64,000 bases of DNA, taken from positions 47,605-111,604 of the forward strand of contig JBDWMA010000051.1 of the NCBI GenBank assembly GCA_039972875.1. The letters run 5' to 3'. The position numbers and the translations under genes were made by a program. A model generated the notes under the pieces. It made no database searches, was not told where the DNA came from, and saw nothing but the letters and a program-made list of their open reading frames with translations. Of the stretch, positions 1 to 11,793 are shown piece by piece. This stretch comes from Pseudoruegeria sp039972875. GTDB lineage: Bacteria > Pseudomonadota > Alphaproteobacteria > Rhodobacterales > Rhodobacteraceae. The stretch's first letter is position 1. Each line of letters opens with the position of its first letter.

Positions 1-1
1 T

Positions 2-688
2 TTCATGACCGCCCTAAAGGGCCAGTTGGGGCAAGCCGGATCACCTGATCGCATTTCGGGATTGCTCAATGGGAGGGCCTCTGTGTCAGTTGCAATGCGC
101 CCGTCCGAATATGGAACAGCCTATGAGTTGTCCGCAGCAGACGGCAGTATGGTCTTGACGGCAATTGATCTATTAGAGAATGGAAAAGGTGGCCCTTTAT
201 CAGTGTCACTGGTGCCTCGGGCGGAAAAAGGCGCATTCAATGGCTCTCTACAGTTTAAGGATTTAGGGGTACGTGGGGCTCCGGTTCTGGCTGATATGTT
301 GGGGGCAATCAGTGTTGTCGGATTGTTGGAACAGATGAACGGGAGGGGGATCGTCTTTAACGATGTTCAAAGTGATTTCGTCTTGACGCCAGATCGCTTA
401 ATCATCACGAAAGGCAGCGCAGTGGGCAGCTCTCTTGGGGTGTCTTTGGATGGCACATATTATCTGGCAGAAAAATCTATGGACCTTCAGGGCGTCATTT
501 CGCCGGTGTATCTGGTGAATTCTGTAGGGTCAGGATTGACTCGAAAAGGGGAAGGTCTTTTTGGGTTCTCCTACCGTTTGACGGGTCCAGCTAATGACCC
601 CAAGGTTTCGGTAAATCCACTATCCCTTTTAACACCGGGTATGTTCCGCAGCATTTTCCGCAAAGCGCCCCCGGAGGTGTCTCAATGA
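2..688 (+). CDS. AsmA-like C-terminal domain protein (3' part only)
   Basis: The reading frame is open to the left edge, so only the last ~229 residues are present; the first ATG (position 5) is probably internal. The sequence has the alternating short hydrophobic and glycine-rich pattern of AsmA-like / DUF3971 C-terminal domains, including a late segment reading DLQGVISPVY and the closing NPLSLLTPGMFR, which is typical of the end of large YhdP-type proteins. Such proteins are anchored in the inner membrane and span the periplasm, where they are linked to lipid transport to the outer membrane. Its stop overlaps the start of queA by 4 bases (ATGA), so the two are probably co-transcribed. Family assignment is by pattern; the N-terminal anchor lies outside the window. 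Confidence 0.75.
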   Translation, partial: FMTALKGQLGQAGSPDRISGLLNGRASVSVAMRPSEYGTAYELSAADGSMVLTAIDLLENGKGGPLSVSLVPRAEKGAFNGSLQFKDLGVRGAPVLADMLGAISVVGLLEQMNGRGIVFNDVQSDFVLTPDRLIITKGSAVGSSLGVSLDGTYYLAEKSMDLQGVISPVYLVNSVGSGLTRKGEGLFGFSYRLTGPANDPKVSVNPLSLLTPGMFRSIFRKAPPEVSQ

Positions 689-1743
689 AACTATCAGATT
701 TTGATTTTGATCTGCCGGAGTCCCTAATTGCAACACGGCCAGCGGTGCCACGCACGTCTGCAAAGATGCTTTATGCAACGGCTGGTACTTTGTCCGATCG
801 CCAGGTTCATGATTTGCCAAGCCTATTGCGGGCCGGTGACCGGTTGGTGCTGAATGACACAAAGGTAATTCCCGCGCGTTTAGAAGGGGCCCGCCATAGA
901 ACGGGGCCAGAGGGTGCGACGCAAGCCAAAATCTCTGTGACACTGTTAGAGCCTCGAGTTGACGGGCAATGGCTGGCTTTACTGAAGCCACTTAAAAAAA
1001 TCCGCGAGGGGGAAAGAATTGAGTTTGGCACCGGCCTTAGTGCGGACTTGATCGAAAAGAAAGATGGAGAGGCGTTACTGGCTTTTAACTTGTTTGGGGA
1101 TGATTTCGACGCAGCATTGCAAGATGTTGGTGCGATGCCACTCCCCCCCTATATTGCCGCGAAACGTCCGGCAGACGATCAGGATCACACCGATTATCAG
1201 ACGGTTTTTGCGCGCAATAGCGGCGCCGTTGCAGCGCCAACGGCATCGTTGCATTTTGATGAGGCGTTATTGGCCAGACTGGCCGAAATCGGGGTAAGTT
1301 TTACCCATGTCACCCTGCATGTCGGGGCTGGTACGTTTTTGCCTGTAAAAACCGACGATGTGTCAGAGCACAAAATGCATTCCGAATGGGGCGAGGTGTC
1401 CGCTGCCGCCGCTTCTGAAATTAATCAAACCAAAATGGCCGGTGGACGGGTCATCCCTGTCGGGACAACTGCCCTGCGTTTAATCGAAACGGCAGCCCGT
1501 GAAACCGGAGTCGTTGAGCCATGGCGCGGGCCGACGGATATATTCATCACCCCCGGTTTTAAATTCAACGCCACAGATGCCTTGATGACCAACTTTCATT
1601 TACCAAAATCTACACTGATGATGTTGGTGAGTGCCTTTATGGGGACCACGTGGGTGCGCGAAATCTATTCCCATGCCATTCAAGAGGAATATCGCTTTTT
1701 CTCTTACGGAGATTCTTCTTTGCTGTGTCCGAAAGAACTCTAA
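685..1743 (+). CDS. queA: tRNA preQ1(34) S-adenosylmethionine ribosyltransferase-isomerase QueA
   Basis: QueA transfers and isomerises the ribosyl moiety of SAM onto preQ1 at the wobble position of GUN-anticodon tRNAs, giving epoxyqueuosine. The 352-residue product has the full family length. It shows the N-terminal SDFDFDLPESLIATRPA block, the central HVGAGTFLPV motif (about residue 213) and the C-terminal TNFHLPKSTLMMLV motif (about residue 302), all hallmarks of QueA. It starts with ATG inside the stop of the preceding AsmA-like gene. tgt, the usual partner, is not next to it: the following gene is an MFS transporter after an 81-base gap. No defect is visible. Confidence 0.97.
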   Translation: MKLSDFDFDLPESLIATRPAVPRTSAKMLYATAGTLSDRQVHDLPSLLRAGDRLVLNDTKVIPARLEGARHRTGPEGATQAKISVTLLEPRVDGQWLALLKPLKKIREGERIEFGTGLSADLIEKKDGEALLAFNLFGDDFDAALQDVGAMPLPPYIAAKRPADDQDHTDYQTVFARNSGAVAAPTASLHFDEALLARLAEIGVSFTHVTLHVGAGTFLPVKTDDVSEHKMHSEWGEVSAAAASEINQTKMAGGRVIPVGTTALRLIETAARETGVVEPWRGPTDIFITPGFKFNATDALMTNFHLPKSTLMMLVSAFMGTTWVREIYSHAIQEEYRFFSYGDSSLLCPKEL

Positions 1744-1824
1744 AAACGACTGACATGGGTCGCCCATAAAACATCGAATCTTTTGACGTTGTGCGAATTG
1801 CTTTTTAACAAATGGAGTAATTCG

Positions 1825-3081
1825 ATGCTGGACGTCCTCAAATCATCTTGGGCCCTGTTGCTGGGTATGCTGTTGCTGATGGTCGGCAATGGAATGCAGG
1901 GGACATTGTTGGGAGTACGCGGCGACATCGAAGGGTTTTCGACCTTTGAAATGTCGATCATTGTCTCAGCCTATTTCGTCGGGTTCTTATTTGCGTCTCG
2001 TCAAACGCCCAACTGGATAAAAAGGGTCGGGCACGTTCGAGTTTTTGCAGCACTCGGGTCCTTTATTTCCGCGGTGATCATTCTGTACCCGGCATTGACC
2101 AACCCCATAGCGTGGACCATTGGGCGGTTCATTGTCGGGTATTGTTTTTGTGGGGTCTACGTTACGGCTGAAAGCTGGTTGAACCACTCCGCCACCAACG
2201 ACAACCGAGGCAAAGCTCTTTCGTTGTATCTGCTTGTACAGATGGCAGGTATCGTGACAGCGCAATTCATGATCACAATGGGCGATCCTGCTGGCTTTAT
2301 CTTGTTTGTGATCCCTTCGGTGCTGGTTTCCATTTCATTCGCCCCGATTTTGTTGTCGATTTCCCCGACGCCGGTGTTTGGGACCGCAAAACCCATGACT
2401 TTGCGTGAATTGGTGACAATCTCTCCACTTGGTTGTGTCACGATGGCGTTGCTTGGCGGTATTTTCTCAGCCCAGTTCGGGATGTCCGCTGTATATGGAT
2501 CAGAAGCTGGGATGACAGTTCCTGAAATCTCTACATTTATTTCAGCTATCTATATTGGCGCTTTGGTCATGCAATACCCTATTGGTTGGGTGTCGGATCG
2601 AATGGATCGCCGAGTTTTGATCATCGCGGTAGCAATTGTCGGTGGCGTCGCCTCCGTGCTGGCGATGATTTATGGCAGTAATTTTGCGATCTTGTTACCT
2701 TTGGCTTTCTTAATCGGAGGATGTTCCAATCCGCTCTATGCACTGGCAATTGCTTATACCAACGACTTCCTGGAGCCCGAGGATATGGCGGCCGCGTCAG
2801 GCGGTCTTTTGTTTATCAACGGTTTGGGTGCGATTGCAGGTCCGGTGACCACAGGTTGGTTGATGGGGGCCATTGGTCCCGAAGGGTTCTTTGCATTCCT
2901 TGCGATACTGCTGTTTTGCGTCGTTCTCTTTGGTTTGTACCGGACGACACAGCGGGCAGCGCCGTCCATCGAAGACACTGGTCATTATGCGGCTATTTCA
3001 CCTTCTGCCTCTCCGATTGTGGTCGAAGTGGCACAAGAAGTTGCAATTGAGACAGCCCTGGAAGAAGAAAGTAGCATTTAG
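1825..3081 (+). CDS. MFS transporter, YcaD-like
   Basis: This is a predicted 12-helix inner-membrane permease of 418 residues in the major facilitator superfamily. The first half carries long hydrophobic helices and the segment ESWLNHSATNDNRGKALSLY, which is characteristic of the YcaD-type subgroup; the second half has the loop SDRMDRR. The reading frame extends 14 codons further upstream, but I chose ATG at 1825 because GGAG sits just before it and the permease-like sequence (MLDVLKSSWALLLGM) begins there. The tail after the last helix is acidic and Ser/Ala rich and probably cytoplasmic. The substrate cannot be inferred from sequence or neighbours. Confidence 0.88.
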   Translation: MLDVLKSSWALLLGMLLLMVGNGMQGTLLGVRGDIEGFSTFEMSIIVSAYFVGFLFASRQTPNWIKRVGHVRVFAALGSFISAVIILYPALTNPIAWTIGRFIVGYCFCGVYVTAESWLNHSATNDNRGKALSLYLLVQMAGIVTAQFMITMGDPAGFILFVIPSVLVSISFAPILLSISPTPVFGTAKPMTLRELVTISPLGCVTMALLGGIFSAQFGMSAVYGSEAGMTVPEISTFISAIYIGALVMQYPIGWVSDRMDRRVLIIAVAIVGGVASVLAMIYGSNFAILLPLAFLIGGCSNPLYALAIAYTNDFLEPEDMAAASGGLLFINGLGAIAGPVTTGWLMGAIGPEGFFAFLAILLFCVVLFGLYRTTQRAAPSIEDTGHYAAISPSASPIVVEVAQEVAIETALEEESSI

Positions 3082-3176
3082 CGGTTTGATGTCGGTTAAC
3101 CTTGCTTAATTAAGAAATAATTGTAACGGTTTCCCTATCTGGGGACTTTGTAAAAACGGCAATATGGAGGCCGATC

Positions 3177-3749
3177 ATGTTACGTCCAGAAGACGTTCTT
3201 GCGTTTTGGTTAGACGAAGTAGGCCCGAAAGGGTGGTACGCAGGGGGATCCGAGCTTGATGAACGGATCAGGGTGTTAGCGGAACCCACTTGGAATGAGG
3301 CGATGAAGGGCAGCTGTGGAATGTGGCTGACCTATCCCAGCGGGGCACTGGCTTATACAATCTTGATGGATCAATTTCCGCGCAATATGTATCGCGATAC
3401 AGGCAAGGCCTTTTCGTCCGATATTGCAGCGAAATCTGCATCCAAGATTTCGATCAAGAAAAACTGGGATCTAAGAATAGACGAACCGGCACGCCAGTTC
3501 TTTTACCTTCCATTGATGCATTCCGAATGCCTTGGTGATCAAGAACGATGTGTGCGTCTCATGTTGACACGGATGCCCAAGACAGGTGAACAGCAGTTGT
3601 TCCATGCCAAGGCACATCGTGAAATTATCCGCATGTTTGGCAGATTTCCTTACCGAAATGAGGCGTTGTCCCGTTCAACTTCGGTGCCTGAGGCCGCATT
3701 CATCGACAAAGGCGGGTATTCTGCCGCTATGGACGCGGTACGCGCTTAA
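3177..3749 (+). CDS. DUF924 family protein
   Basis: A 190-residue soluble protein of the DUF924 family. It has the family opening (VLAFWLDEVGPKGWYAGG), the DQFPRNMYRDT motif and the FFYLPLMHSE motif. The family has an all-helical, TPR-like fold and no established biochemical role, so none is assigned. The start is supported by a good GGAGG site 7-9 bases upstream. It stands alone between an MFS gene and lpdA, and a perfect inverted repeat follows its stop codon, consistent with a single-gene transcript. Confidence 0.9.
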   Translation: MLRPEDVLAFWLDEVGPKGWYAGGSELDERIRVLAEPTWNEAMKGSCGMWLTYPSGALAYTILMDQFPRNMYRDTGKAFSSDIAAKSASKISIKKNWDLRIDEPARQFFYLPLMHSECLGDQERCVRLMLTRMPKTGEQQLFHAKAHREIIRMFGRFPYRNEALSRSTSVPEAAFIDKGGYSAAMDAVRA

Positions 3750-3760
3750 ACCGATTACAT

Positions 3761-3789
3761 TCAACAGGCCCCCTAAAAGTGCCTGTTGA
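3761..3789 (+). terminator. Hairpin after the DUF924 gene
   Basis: A perfect 9-bp inverted repeat (TCAACAGGC / GCCTGTTGA) with an 11-base loop begins 11 bases after the DUF924 stop. The following bases (TTGATTG) form only a weak T-tract, so this could be an inefficient intrinsic terminator or an RNA-end stabilising hairpin. Confidence 0.55.
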
Positions 3790-3852
3790 TTGATTGCCGT
3801 TTGATCTGCGCTAGATTATCGTCGAACTACTTTTCACAAGGAGTGGTTTGAT

Positions 3853-5247
3853 ATGGCAGCCAAGTCTTTCGATTTGATCGTAATTGGTGCAGGTCCTGGG
3901 GGCTATGTGGCCGCTATTCGTGGGGCACAGCTGGGGTTGAATGTTGCGGTCGTAGAGCGAGAGCATATGGGCGGCATTTGCCTAAATTGGGGATGTATCC
4001 CGACCAAGGCACTCTTAAGATCTGCCGAAATGTACCATAATATGGAACGCGCCAAAGAATTTGGTCTGTCGACGGGCAAGATCGGGTTTGACCTTGATGC
4101 GATCGTTCAGCGCTCGCGCGGCGTGGCCAAGCAAATGGCTGGCGGTATTTCTCATCTCATGAAAAAGAACAAGATTACTGTCGTCATGGGGGAGGCCACT
4201 CTGCCCGTCAAAGGCAAGGTTTTAGTCAAAACCGACAAGGGCTCCGAGGAGCTCTCTGCCAAAAACATTATCCTTGCTACCGGCGCACGCGCGCGGGAAT
4301 TGCCGGGACTTGAGGCTGACGGAGATCAGGTCTGGACGTACAAACACGCGTTGCAGCCTGTGCGGATGCCCAAAAAACTATTGGTGATCGGTTCTGGGGC
4401 AATTGGTATAGAATTTGCGAGCTTTTACAACACATTGGGCGCGAACACTACAGTGGTCGAAGTCATGGATCGTGTGCTGCCTGTTGAAGATAAAGACATC
4501 TCTGCTTTTGCAAAAAAGAGCTTTGTTAAACAAGGAATGAACATCATGGAAAAAGCCATGGTGAAAAAGTTGGATCGGACCAAGGGAAAAGTAACGGCCC
4601 ATATTGAAACCGGTGGAAAAATCGAAAAACACGATTTTGATACGGTGATTTCGGCCGTTGGGATTGTGGGCAATGTTGAAAATCTGGGCCTAGAGGGGCT
4701 GGGTGTGAAAATCGACCGCACGCATGTGGTAACGGATGAATTCTGCCGCACAGATGTTGAGGGGCTTTATGCGATCGGAGATATCGCAGGTGCACCATGG
4801 CTTGCGCATAAAGCCAGCCATGAGGGAGTCATGGTTGCCGAACTCATTGCCGGAAAACAAGCGCATCCTGTCAAACCTGAAAGCATCGCAGGCTGCACTT
4901 ATTGTCATCCACAGGTCGCAAGTGTTGGCTATTCCGAGGCCAAAGCCAATGAACTGGGCTATGAGGTAAAAGTTGGTAAATTTCCCTTCGTTGGCAATGG
5001 TAAAGCTGTTGCAATGGGAGAGGCAGAGGGAATGGTCAAAACCGTGTTTGACGCTAAAACCGGAGAGCTGCTTGGCGCGCATATGATCGGGGCAGAGGTG
5101 ACTGAGATGATCCAAGGCTATGTCATCGGGCGTCAGCTCGAGACCACCGAAGAGGATTTGATGAACACGGTGTTTCCACATCCGACCATGTCAGAAATGA
5201 TGCATGAAAGCGTGCTGGACGCCTATGGTCGCGTTATTCACATGTAA
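3853..5247 (+). CDS. lpdA: Dihydrolipoyl dehydrogenase (E3)
   Basis: E3 reoxidises dihydrolipoamide with NAD+ in the pyruvate and 2-oxoglutarate dehydrogenase complexes or in the glycine cleavage system. The 464-residue protein has the FAD-binding GAGPGG motif at residues 12-17, the redox-active disulfide in GGICLNWGCIPTK (Cys43 and Cys48), the NAD-binding IGSGAIGIEFASF segment and the C-terminal HPTMSE motif (His443-Glu448), which supplies the catalytic base of the partner subunit. The ATG is preceded by AAGGAG. No E1 or E2 gene is adjacent, so which complex it serves cannot be decided here. A CceR-like palindrome lies 7 bases after its stop, upstream of the next gene. Confidence 0.97.
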   Translation: MAAKSFDLIVIGAGPGGYVAAIRGAQLGLNVAVVEREHMGGICLNWGCIPTKALLRSAEMYHNMERAKEFGLSTGKIGFDLDAIVQRSRGVAKQMAGGISHLMKKNKITVVMGEATLPVKGKVLVKTDKGSEELSAKNIILATGARARELPGLEADGDQVWTYKHALQPVRMPKKLLVIGSGAIGIEFASFYNTLGANTTVVEVMDRVLPVEDKDISAFAKKSFVKQGMNIMEKAMVKKLDRTKGKVTAHIETGGKIEKHDFDTVISAVGIVGNVENLGLEGLGVKIDRTHVVTDEFCRTDVEGLYAIGDIAGAPWLAHKASHEGVMVAELIAGKQAHPVKPESIAGCTYCHPQVASVGYSEAKANELGYEVKVGKFPFVGNGKAVAMGEAEGMVKTVFDAKTGELLGAHMIGAEVTEMIQGYVIGRQLETTEEDLMNTVFPHPTMSEMMHESVLDAYGRVIHM

Positions 5248-5254
5248 GCACTCA

Positions 5255-5268
5255 TGTTAGCGCTAAGA
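5255..5268. promoter_or_regulatory. CceR-like (LacI-family) operator upstream of MFS gene
   Basis: TGTTAGCGCTAAGA matches 13 of 14 positions of the palindrome TGTTAGCGCTAACA. It ends 31 bases before the MFS start at 5300. The central CG palindrome is typical of LacI-family operators; assignment to CceR is by recalled consensus and by the company of the other copies in this window. Confidence 0.6.
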
Positions 5269-5299
5269 ACGCCGCGCGTGATTTAGGTAAGGTTTTTAG

Positions 5300-6475
5300 A
5301 TGTCTGACGTATCAAAAACGTCTTTTGGGACGGTTTTTGCCATTTGGGTCGCTGGATTGTGCGCTGCGGGTCAATTTGCCAAAGTCAGTGTCTCCTATGG
5401 TGCATTGGCCGAAGTTTATCCCGATGCCGGTGCTGCGTTAGGCCTGACGGTGTCGTTGATATCCGGGATGGGAATGGTCCTTGGCGCGGTGGCTGGGCAA
5501 TTGGTGGCCGGGCTTGGCTTCCGACCTGTGTTGGTTTGGGGGTTATGTCTTGGGGCGGCAATGTCTTTTGCTCAGGCGACAGACCTTGGATTTGGTCTAT
5601 TTCTGGCCACTCGATTCCTAGAAGGTTTGTCACATCTTGCTATTGTTGTGGCTGCCCCGACTTTGATCGCAAAAGTAACAGCATCCAAGCATCACCCGGC
5701 GGCGATGACCCTGTGGAGTTGCTTTTTTGGAGTCGCTTTTGCAGGCACGGCATGGTTTGGCGCGCCGATTGTAGCTAACCACGGACCGGGACCGCTATTT
5801 GTTTTGCACGGAATTGCCTGTTGTGTCATGGCCGGTGTGTTAGCGCTCCTTTTACCCAAGGATGACACCGCTGAGGTTTCACTCCCATCATTTGCAAAAC
5901 TGCTGACAAACCAAACGAGTGTATATGGATCGCCCTTTACCAGTTCACCGGCTTTGGGCTGGTTGTTCTACACGATCACATTTGTCGGTCTGCTAACGCT
6001 TTTGCCTGATATGTTGGGACCGCAACGGGGGATTGCTCTAATTGGTGTGTTGCCGCTGATTAGCATTATCAGCTCGTTTACTTTGGGTGTTCAACTGTTG
6101 CACAGATGTGCGGCCTTCAAGGTGCTGATGGCAGGTTTCGTCGGCAGTGCGATTGCAATGGCGGTGTTTCTGCTCTGGCCTGATCGAAATGTTGCGTTTT
6201 ATCTTTTGGCGATCTCATGGGGGCTCGTGCAGGGGGCCGGATTTGCAATGGTACCACAGCTGAATTCCACAACCGAAGATCGGGCTCGGGCAAATGGCGC
6301 TTTGGCACAGATGGGTAATCTTGGAAATCTCGTGGGAACTCCGGTACTTGCTATTGTATTAGTCACCGGGGGACCTGCTGCGGTCGCGGTCACTCTTGGG
6401 GTGCTTTATGGCATTGGGTTTCTTGTTCAACTCTTTCTGCGCAGGATGCGTCAGCACAACGGTGTTGGCAACTGA
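5300..6475 (+). CDS. MFS transporter
   Basis: A 391-residue major facilitator superfamily permease with about 12 hydrophobic helices, resembling the CynX/NimT or YbfB-type exporters in overall layout (for example FLATRFLEGLSHLAIVVAAP). The substrate is unknown. The operator-like palindrome 31 bases upstream suggests that it is controlled with central carbon genes, so a carboxylate or sugar-acid substrate is a guess rather than a finding. It is followed by an 86-base gap before uvrA. Confidence 0.85.
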   Translation: MSDVSKTSFGTVFAIWVAGLCAAGQFAKVSVSYGALAEVYPDAGAALGLTVSLISGMGMVLGAVAGQLVAGLGFRPVLVWGLCLGAAMSFAQATDLGFGLFLATRFLEGLSHLAIVVAAPTLIAKVTASKHHPAAMTLWSCFFGVAFAGTAWFGAPIVANHGPGPLFVLHGIACCVMAGVLALLLPKDDTAEVSLPSFAKLLTNQTSVYGSPFTSSPALGWLFYTITFVGLLTLLPDMLGPQRGIALIGVLPLISIISSFTLGVQLLHRCAAFKVLMAGFVGSAIAMAVFLLWPDRNVAFYLLAISWGLVQGAGFAMVPQLNSTTEDRARANGALAQMGNLGNLVGTPVLAIVLVTGGPAAVAVTLGVLYGIGFLVQLFLRRMRQHNGVGN

Positions 6476-6561
6476 TTCAATATTCACTTTTTGTTCTCAT
6501 TTTCTTGTTGGCGTTCTGGAACAGATGACCTATCTGTAAACGGCGAGTGGATGAGGACCCT

Positions 6562-9426
<2,865 letters not shown>

Positions 9427-9450
9427 CTGAATGATGAAAAGGACCGTCTT

Positions 9451-9816
9451 GTGACTGTAGTGCTGGGACGTGTGATTATTTTCACCAAAAAGATGGACGA
9501 AATGACTGCTTTTTATTGTCGGCATTTCGAATTCGAAGTGCCCTCCGCTGAGATGGACAATATCATAGAGCTCAAATCGCCTGAGGGTGGCGCGTCATTG
9601 TTGTTACACCGGGTCTCGGATAAACGCAAAGAAGGACAAGCGATCTTAAAGTTGGTTTTTGATATCGAGGATGTTCCTGAATTTTGTGCAAAGGCCGAAA
9701 GGAATGGATTGAAATTCGGTCCATTGCTTATGGGGGATGGATATCAGTTTGCAAATGCAAAAGACCCGGCTGGAAACAGCATATCTGTATCCAGCCGGGC
9801 TTTTATTTCGCATTAG
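9451..9816 (+). CDS. VOC (glyoxalase/bleomycin resistance) family protein
   Basis: A 121-residue single-domain vicinal oxygen chelate protein starting with GTG, preceded by AAAGGA. It has the N-terminal beta strand, the helix YCRHFEFEVP, and the closing KDPAGNSISV motif common to the family, which includes glyoxalases, dioxygenases and resistance proteins. The metal ligands are not all conserved in an obvious way, so the activity cannot be stated. It follows uvrA by 24 bases and is probably co-transcribed with it. The codons for the DPAGN motif form one arm of a strong terminator hairpin lying inside the gene (see separate entry). Confidence 0.85.
   Translation: MTVVLGRVIIFTKKMDEMTAFYCRHFEFEVPSAEMDNIIELKSPEGGASLLLHRVSDKRKEGQAILKLVFDIEDVPEFCAKAERNGLKFGPLLMGDGYQFANAKDPAGNSISVSSRAFISH
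9765..9808 (+). terminator. Intrinsic terminator embedded in the VOC coding sequence
   Basis: A perfect 10-bp inverted repeat, CCCGGCTGGA (9765-9774) and TCCAGCCGGG (9790-9799), has an additional inner pairing ACAG/CTGT and is followed by CTTTTATTT. The VOC stop codon lies downstream at 9814-9816, so the terminator is within the last 17 codons. On the minus strand it reads TCTTTTG after the stem, so it may also stop transcription coming from mmsB (convergent). Confidence 0.8.
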
Positions 9817-9877
9817 ACCGGACGATTTTATGTCAGATCAAGAACCGGCAGACAGCAGCTGTCGGACTGATTGGTTC

Positions 9878-10750
9878 TCAAGGCCGTCCACGTTTTTCAA
9901 ACCGAGGCAACATGGCTGAGAAATCGCGTCCCAAGCCGTCCTCATCTTCGACGAATTGTCGATAGAGTTCCGTTGCATCCGCCCCCAACGGTGTATCGGC
10001 ATCTACGGCCTCTGCTGCTTGTTGCGAAAGCCGCAGATCTTTTAACATTAAGTCTGCCGCAAATCCGGGTTGGTAGTCGTTGTCCGCAGGGCTTTGCGGT
10101 CCAATGTCGGGTGCCGGGCAATAGGCGTTCATCGACCAGCTGTAACCGGATGATGTGCTGACAACGTCAAACATTTTTTGCCGGTCCAGCCCTAATTTGT
10201 CTGCCAAAGCAAAGGCTTCGCAGGTTGCGATCATGGTGACACCAAGGATCATGTTGTTGCAGATTTTTGCAGCCTGACCTGCGCCTGACTCTCCACAATG
10301 CACGGATTTTTGGCCCATGACATCAAGAAGGGGCTCAACCTTTGCAAAGGCCTCCGAGCTGCCGCCAACCATGAACGTCAGAGAACCTGCCGTAGCGCCA
10401 CCAATTCCGCCTGAGACAGGGCCGTCAGCCACATGGATGGATAGACGCGCGGCTTGATCTGCGACGCTTCGTGCACTTTCGACATCAACCGTGGAACAAT
10501 CAAGGAATACCGCATCGGGCAGCATAACGGGCAAGATTTCATCGGCAACGACCCGCAGAATATTTCCATTCGGCAGCATGGTGATAACAACATCCATACC
10601 TGTCGCCGTTAGGGCAGCCGTTTTGCCCTGCTGCACTCCCTCTGGCATAGGGGCGGTTAGGTCAAAGCCGATAACGCTGTGACCCGCCGCAGCGAGGTTT
10701 GCGGCCATTGGCCCGCCCATATTACCGAGCCCGATAAATCCGATGTTCAT
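9878..10750 (-). CDS. mmsB: 3-hydroxyisobutyrate dehydrogenase
   Basis: MmsB oxidises 3-hydroxyisobutyrate to methylmalonate semialdehyde with NAD+ in valine degradation. The 290-residue protein begins with the Rossmann motif IGFIGLGNMGGPMA, has the substrate-binding VADGPVSGG motif (about residue 115) and the catalytic-lysine block GAGQAAKICNNM (about residue 165). The start at 10750 overlaps the stop of the preceding hydrolase gene (ATGA); the frame extends 7 codons further but without need. It is the last gene of the minus-strand cluster. The end faces the uvrA-VOC transcript. Confidence 0.95.
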   Translation of the reverse strand: MNIGFIGLGNMGGPMAANLAAAGHSVIGFDLTAPMPEGVQQGKTAALTATGMDVVITMLPNGNILRVVADEILPVMLPDAVFLDCSTVDVESARSVADQAARLSIHVADGPVSGGIGGATAGSLTFMVGGSSEAFAKVEPLLDVMGQKSVHCGESGAGQAAKICNNMILGVTMIATCEAFALADKLGLDRQKMFDVVSTSSGYSWSMNAYCPAPDIGPQSPADNDYQPGFAADLMLKDLRLSQQAAEAVDADTPLGADATELYRQFVEDEDGLGRDFSAMLPRFEKRGRP

Positions 10751-11793
10751 GGTCTTTCCTCTTGTTTCCAAAGTGCTTTGTCTGCCAGCGGCATCAACAT
10801 ACGTGTGACTTCTAGGGGGGGGACTGCTTCGATCGTGGTGTGTCGCCAGATTGGAGTGCGATCTTTGTCTATGATCTGCGCACGTATACCTTCGATAAAG
10901 TCACTGTTTTCTACGGCGCGATGGGTAAAGCGATACTCGAGATCCAACGCGCGTTGAATATCGTGCACACCGCGAAGACGGTGCACCATTTCAATCGCCG
11001 CACTCGCTGCGAGAGGTGAGTTCCGATTGAGGGTCTTTTGCGTTGTTTTTGAAAACTCAGAGCTGTCGCTCAAAAGGTTACGTTGAATATCAATCAGAGT
11101 TTCGCCGTTGAAGGTACGATCAATATCCGCTTGTTGTTTTTGCAAGGGACTTTCTGGCGCGGGCTGTGCTGCGGCATCAATTAACGAGTAGTCGCCTGTG
11201 TCAGCCAATTTGTTGATCAGTTCGGGCCAGTCCGCCTCTGGGATGTAGTAATCCGCAAAGCCGACGAAAATAGCATCACCAGCCCTCATTCGGGCTGCGG
11301 TCGTCCCGAGATATTCTCCGAGCCGACCAGGTGCGTTGGCGAGGATCATGCTGCCACCGACGTCGGGGATCAGCCCTATGGCGACCTCTGGCATCGCGAT
11401 TTGAGAGCTTTCACAGACCACACGATGAGAGGCATGACAGCCCACGCCCACACCACCCCCCATGGTGAACCCCTGCATGAAGCTTGCAACGGGTTTGGGA
11501 AAGGCAAAGAGTTTGGCGTTCAATCGGTATTCATCGCGCCAGAAACGACGACCATATTCCAGATCGCCTGCTTTGCTTTTGTTATATAAGTTCGTGACAT
11601 CCCCTCCGGCGCAAAAAGCACGATCTCCCGTGGCATCAATTACGATCATTTTTACGGCGTTATTGTCGCGCCAGTCATCTAAAGCGGCTTCAATCGCGAC
11701 GGCCATAGCATGGGTTAAAGCATTCAGTGCTTTGGGGCGATTCAGAGTGATATGCCCAATCTGTCCGTCAATTCTACAGGTGATTTCGCTCAT
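10747..11793 (-). CDS. 3-hydroxyisobutyryl-CoA hydrolase (enoyl-CoA hydratase family)
   Basis: This 348-residue crotonase-fold protein most likely releases CoA from 3-hydroxyisobutyryl-CoA in valine catabolism. The length and the motifs RAFCAGGDV (about residue 58) and MQGFTMGGGVGVGCHASHR (about residue 105) fit the HIBCH subgroup rather than ordinary hydratases of ~260 residues, and PEVAIGLIPDVGG carries the catalytic Glu and Asp of that subgroup. It overlaps the acyl-CoA dehydrogenase upstream and mmsB downstream by 4 bases each, so translation of the three is probably coupled. Its position directly before mmsB supports the assignment, since its product is the MmsB substrate. Confidence 0.92.
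   Translation of the reverse strand: MSEITCRIDGQIGHITLNRPKALNALTHAMAVAIEAALDDWRDNNAVKMIVIDATGDRAFCAGGDVTNLYNKSKAGDLEYGRRFWRDEYRLNAKLFAFPKPVASFMQGFTMGGGVGVGCHASHRVVCESSQIAMPEVAIGLIPDVGGSMILANAPGRLGEYLGTTAARMRAGDAIFVGFADYYIPEADWPELINKLADTGDYSLIDAAAQPAPESPLQKQQADIDRTFNGETLIDIQRNLLSDSSEFSKTTQKTLNRNSPLAASAAIEMVHRLRGVHDIQRALDLEYRFTHRAVENSDFIEGIRAQIIDKDRTPIWRHTTIEAVPPLEVTRMLMPLADKALWKQEERP

Noticed and set aside
5838..5851. TGTTAGCGCTCCTT inside the second MFS gene
   Set aside because: Only 10 of 14 positions match the CceR-like palindrome and it lies well inside a coding region.
6476..6561. LexA (SOS) box of the GTTC-N7-GTTC type upstream of uvrA
   Set aside because: GTTC occurs twice but the required 7-base spacing is not met, and the half-sites around GTTCTGGAAC do not form the alphaproteobacterial box.
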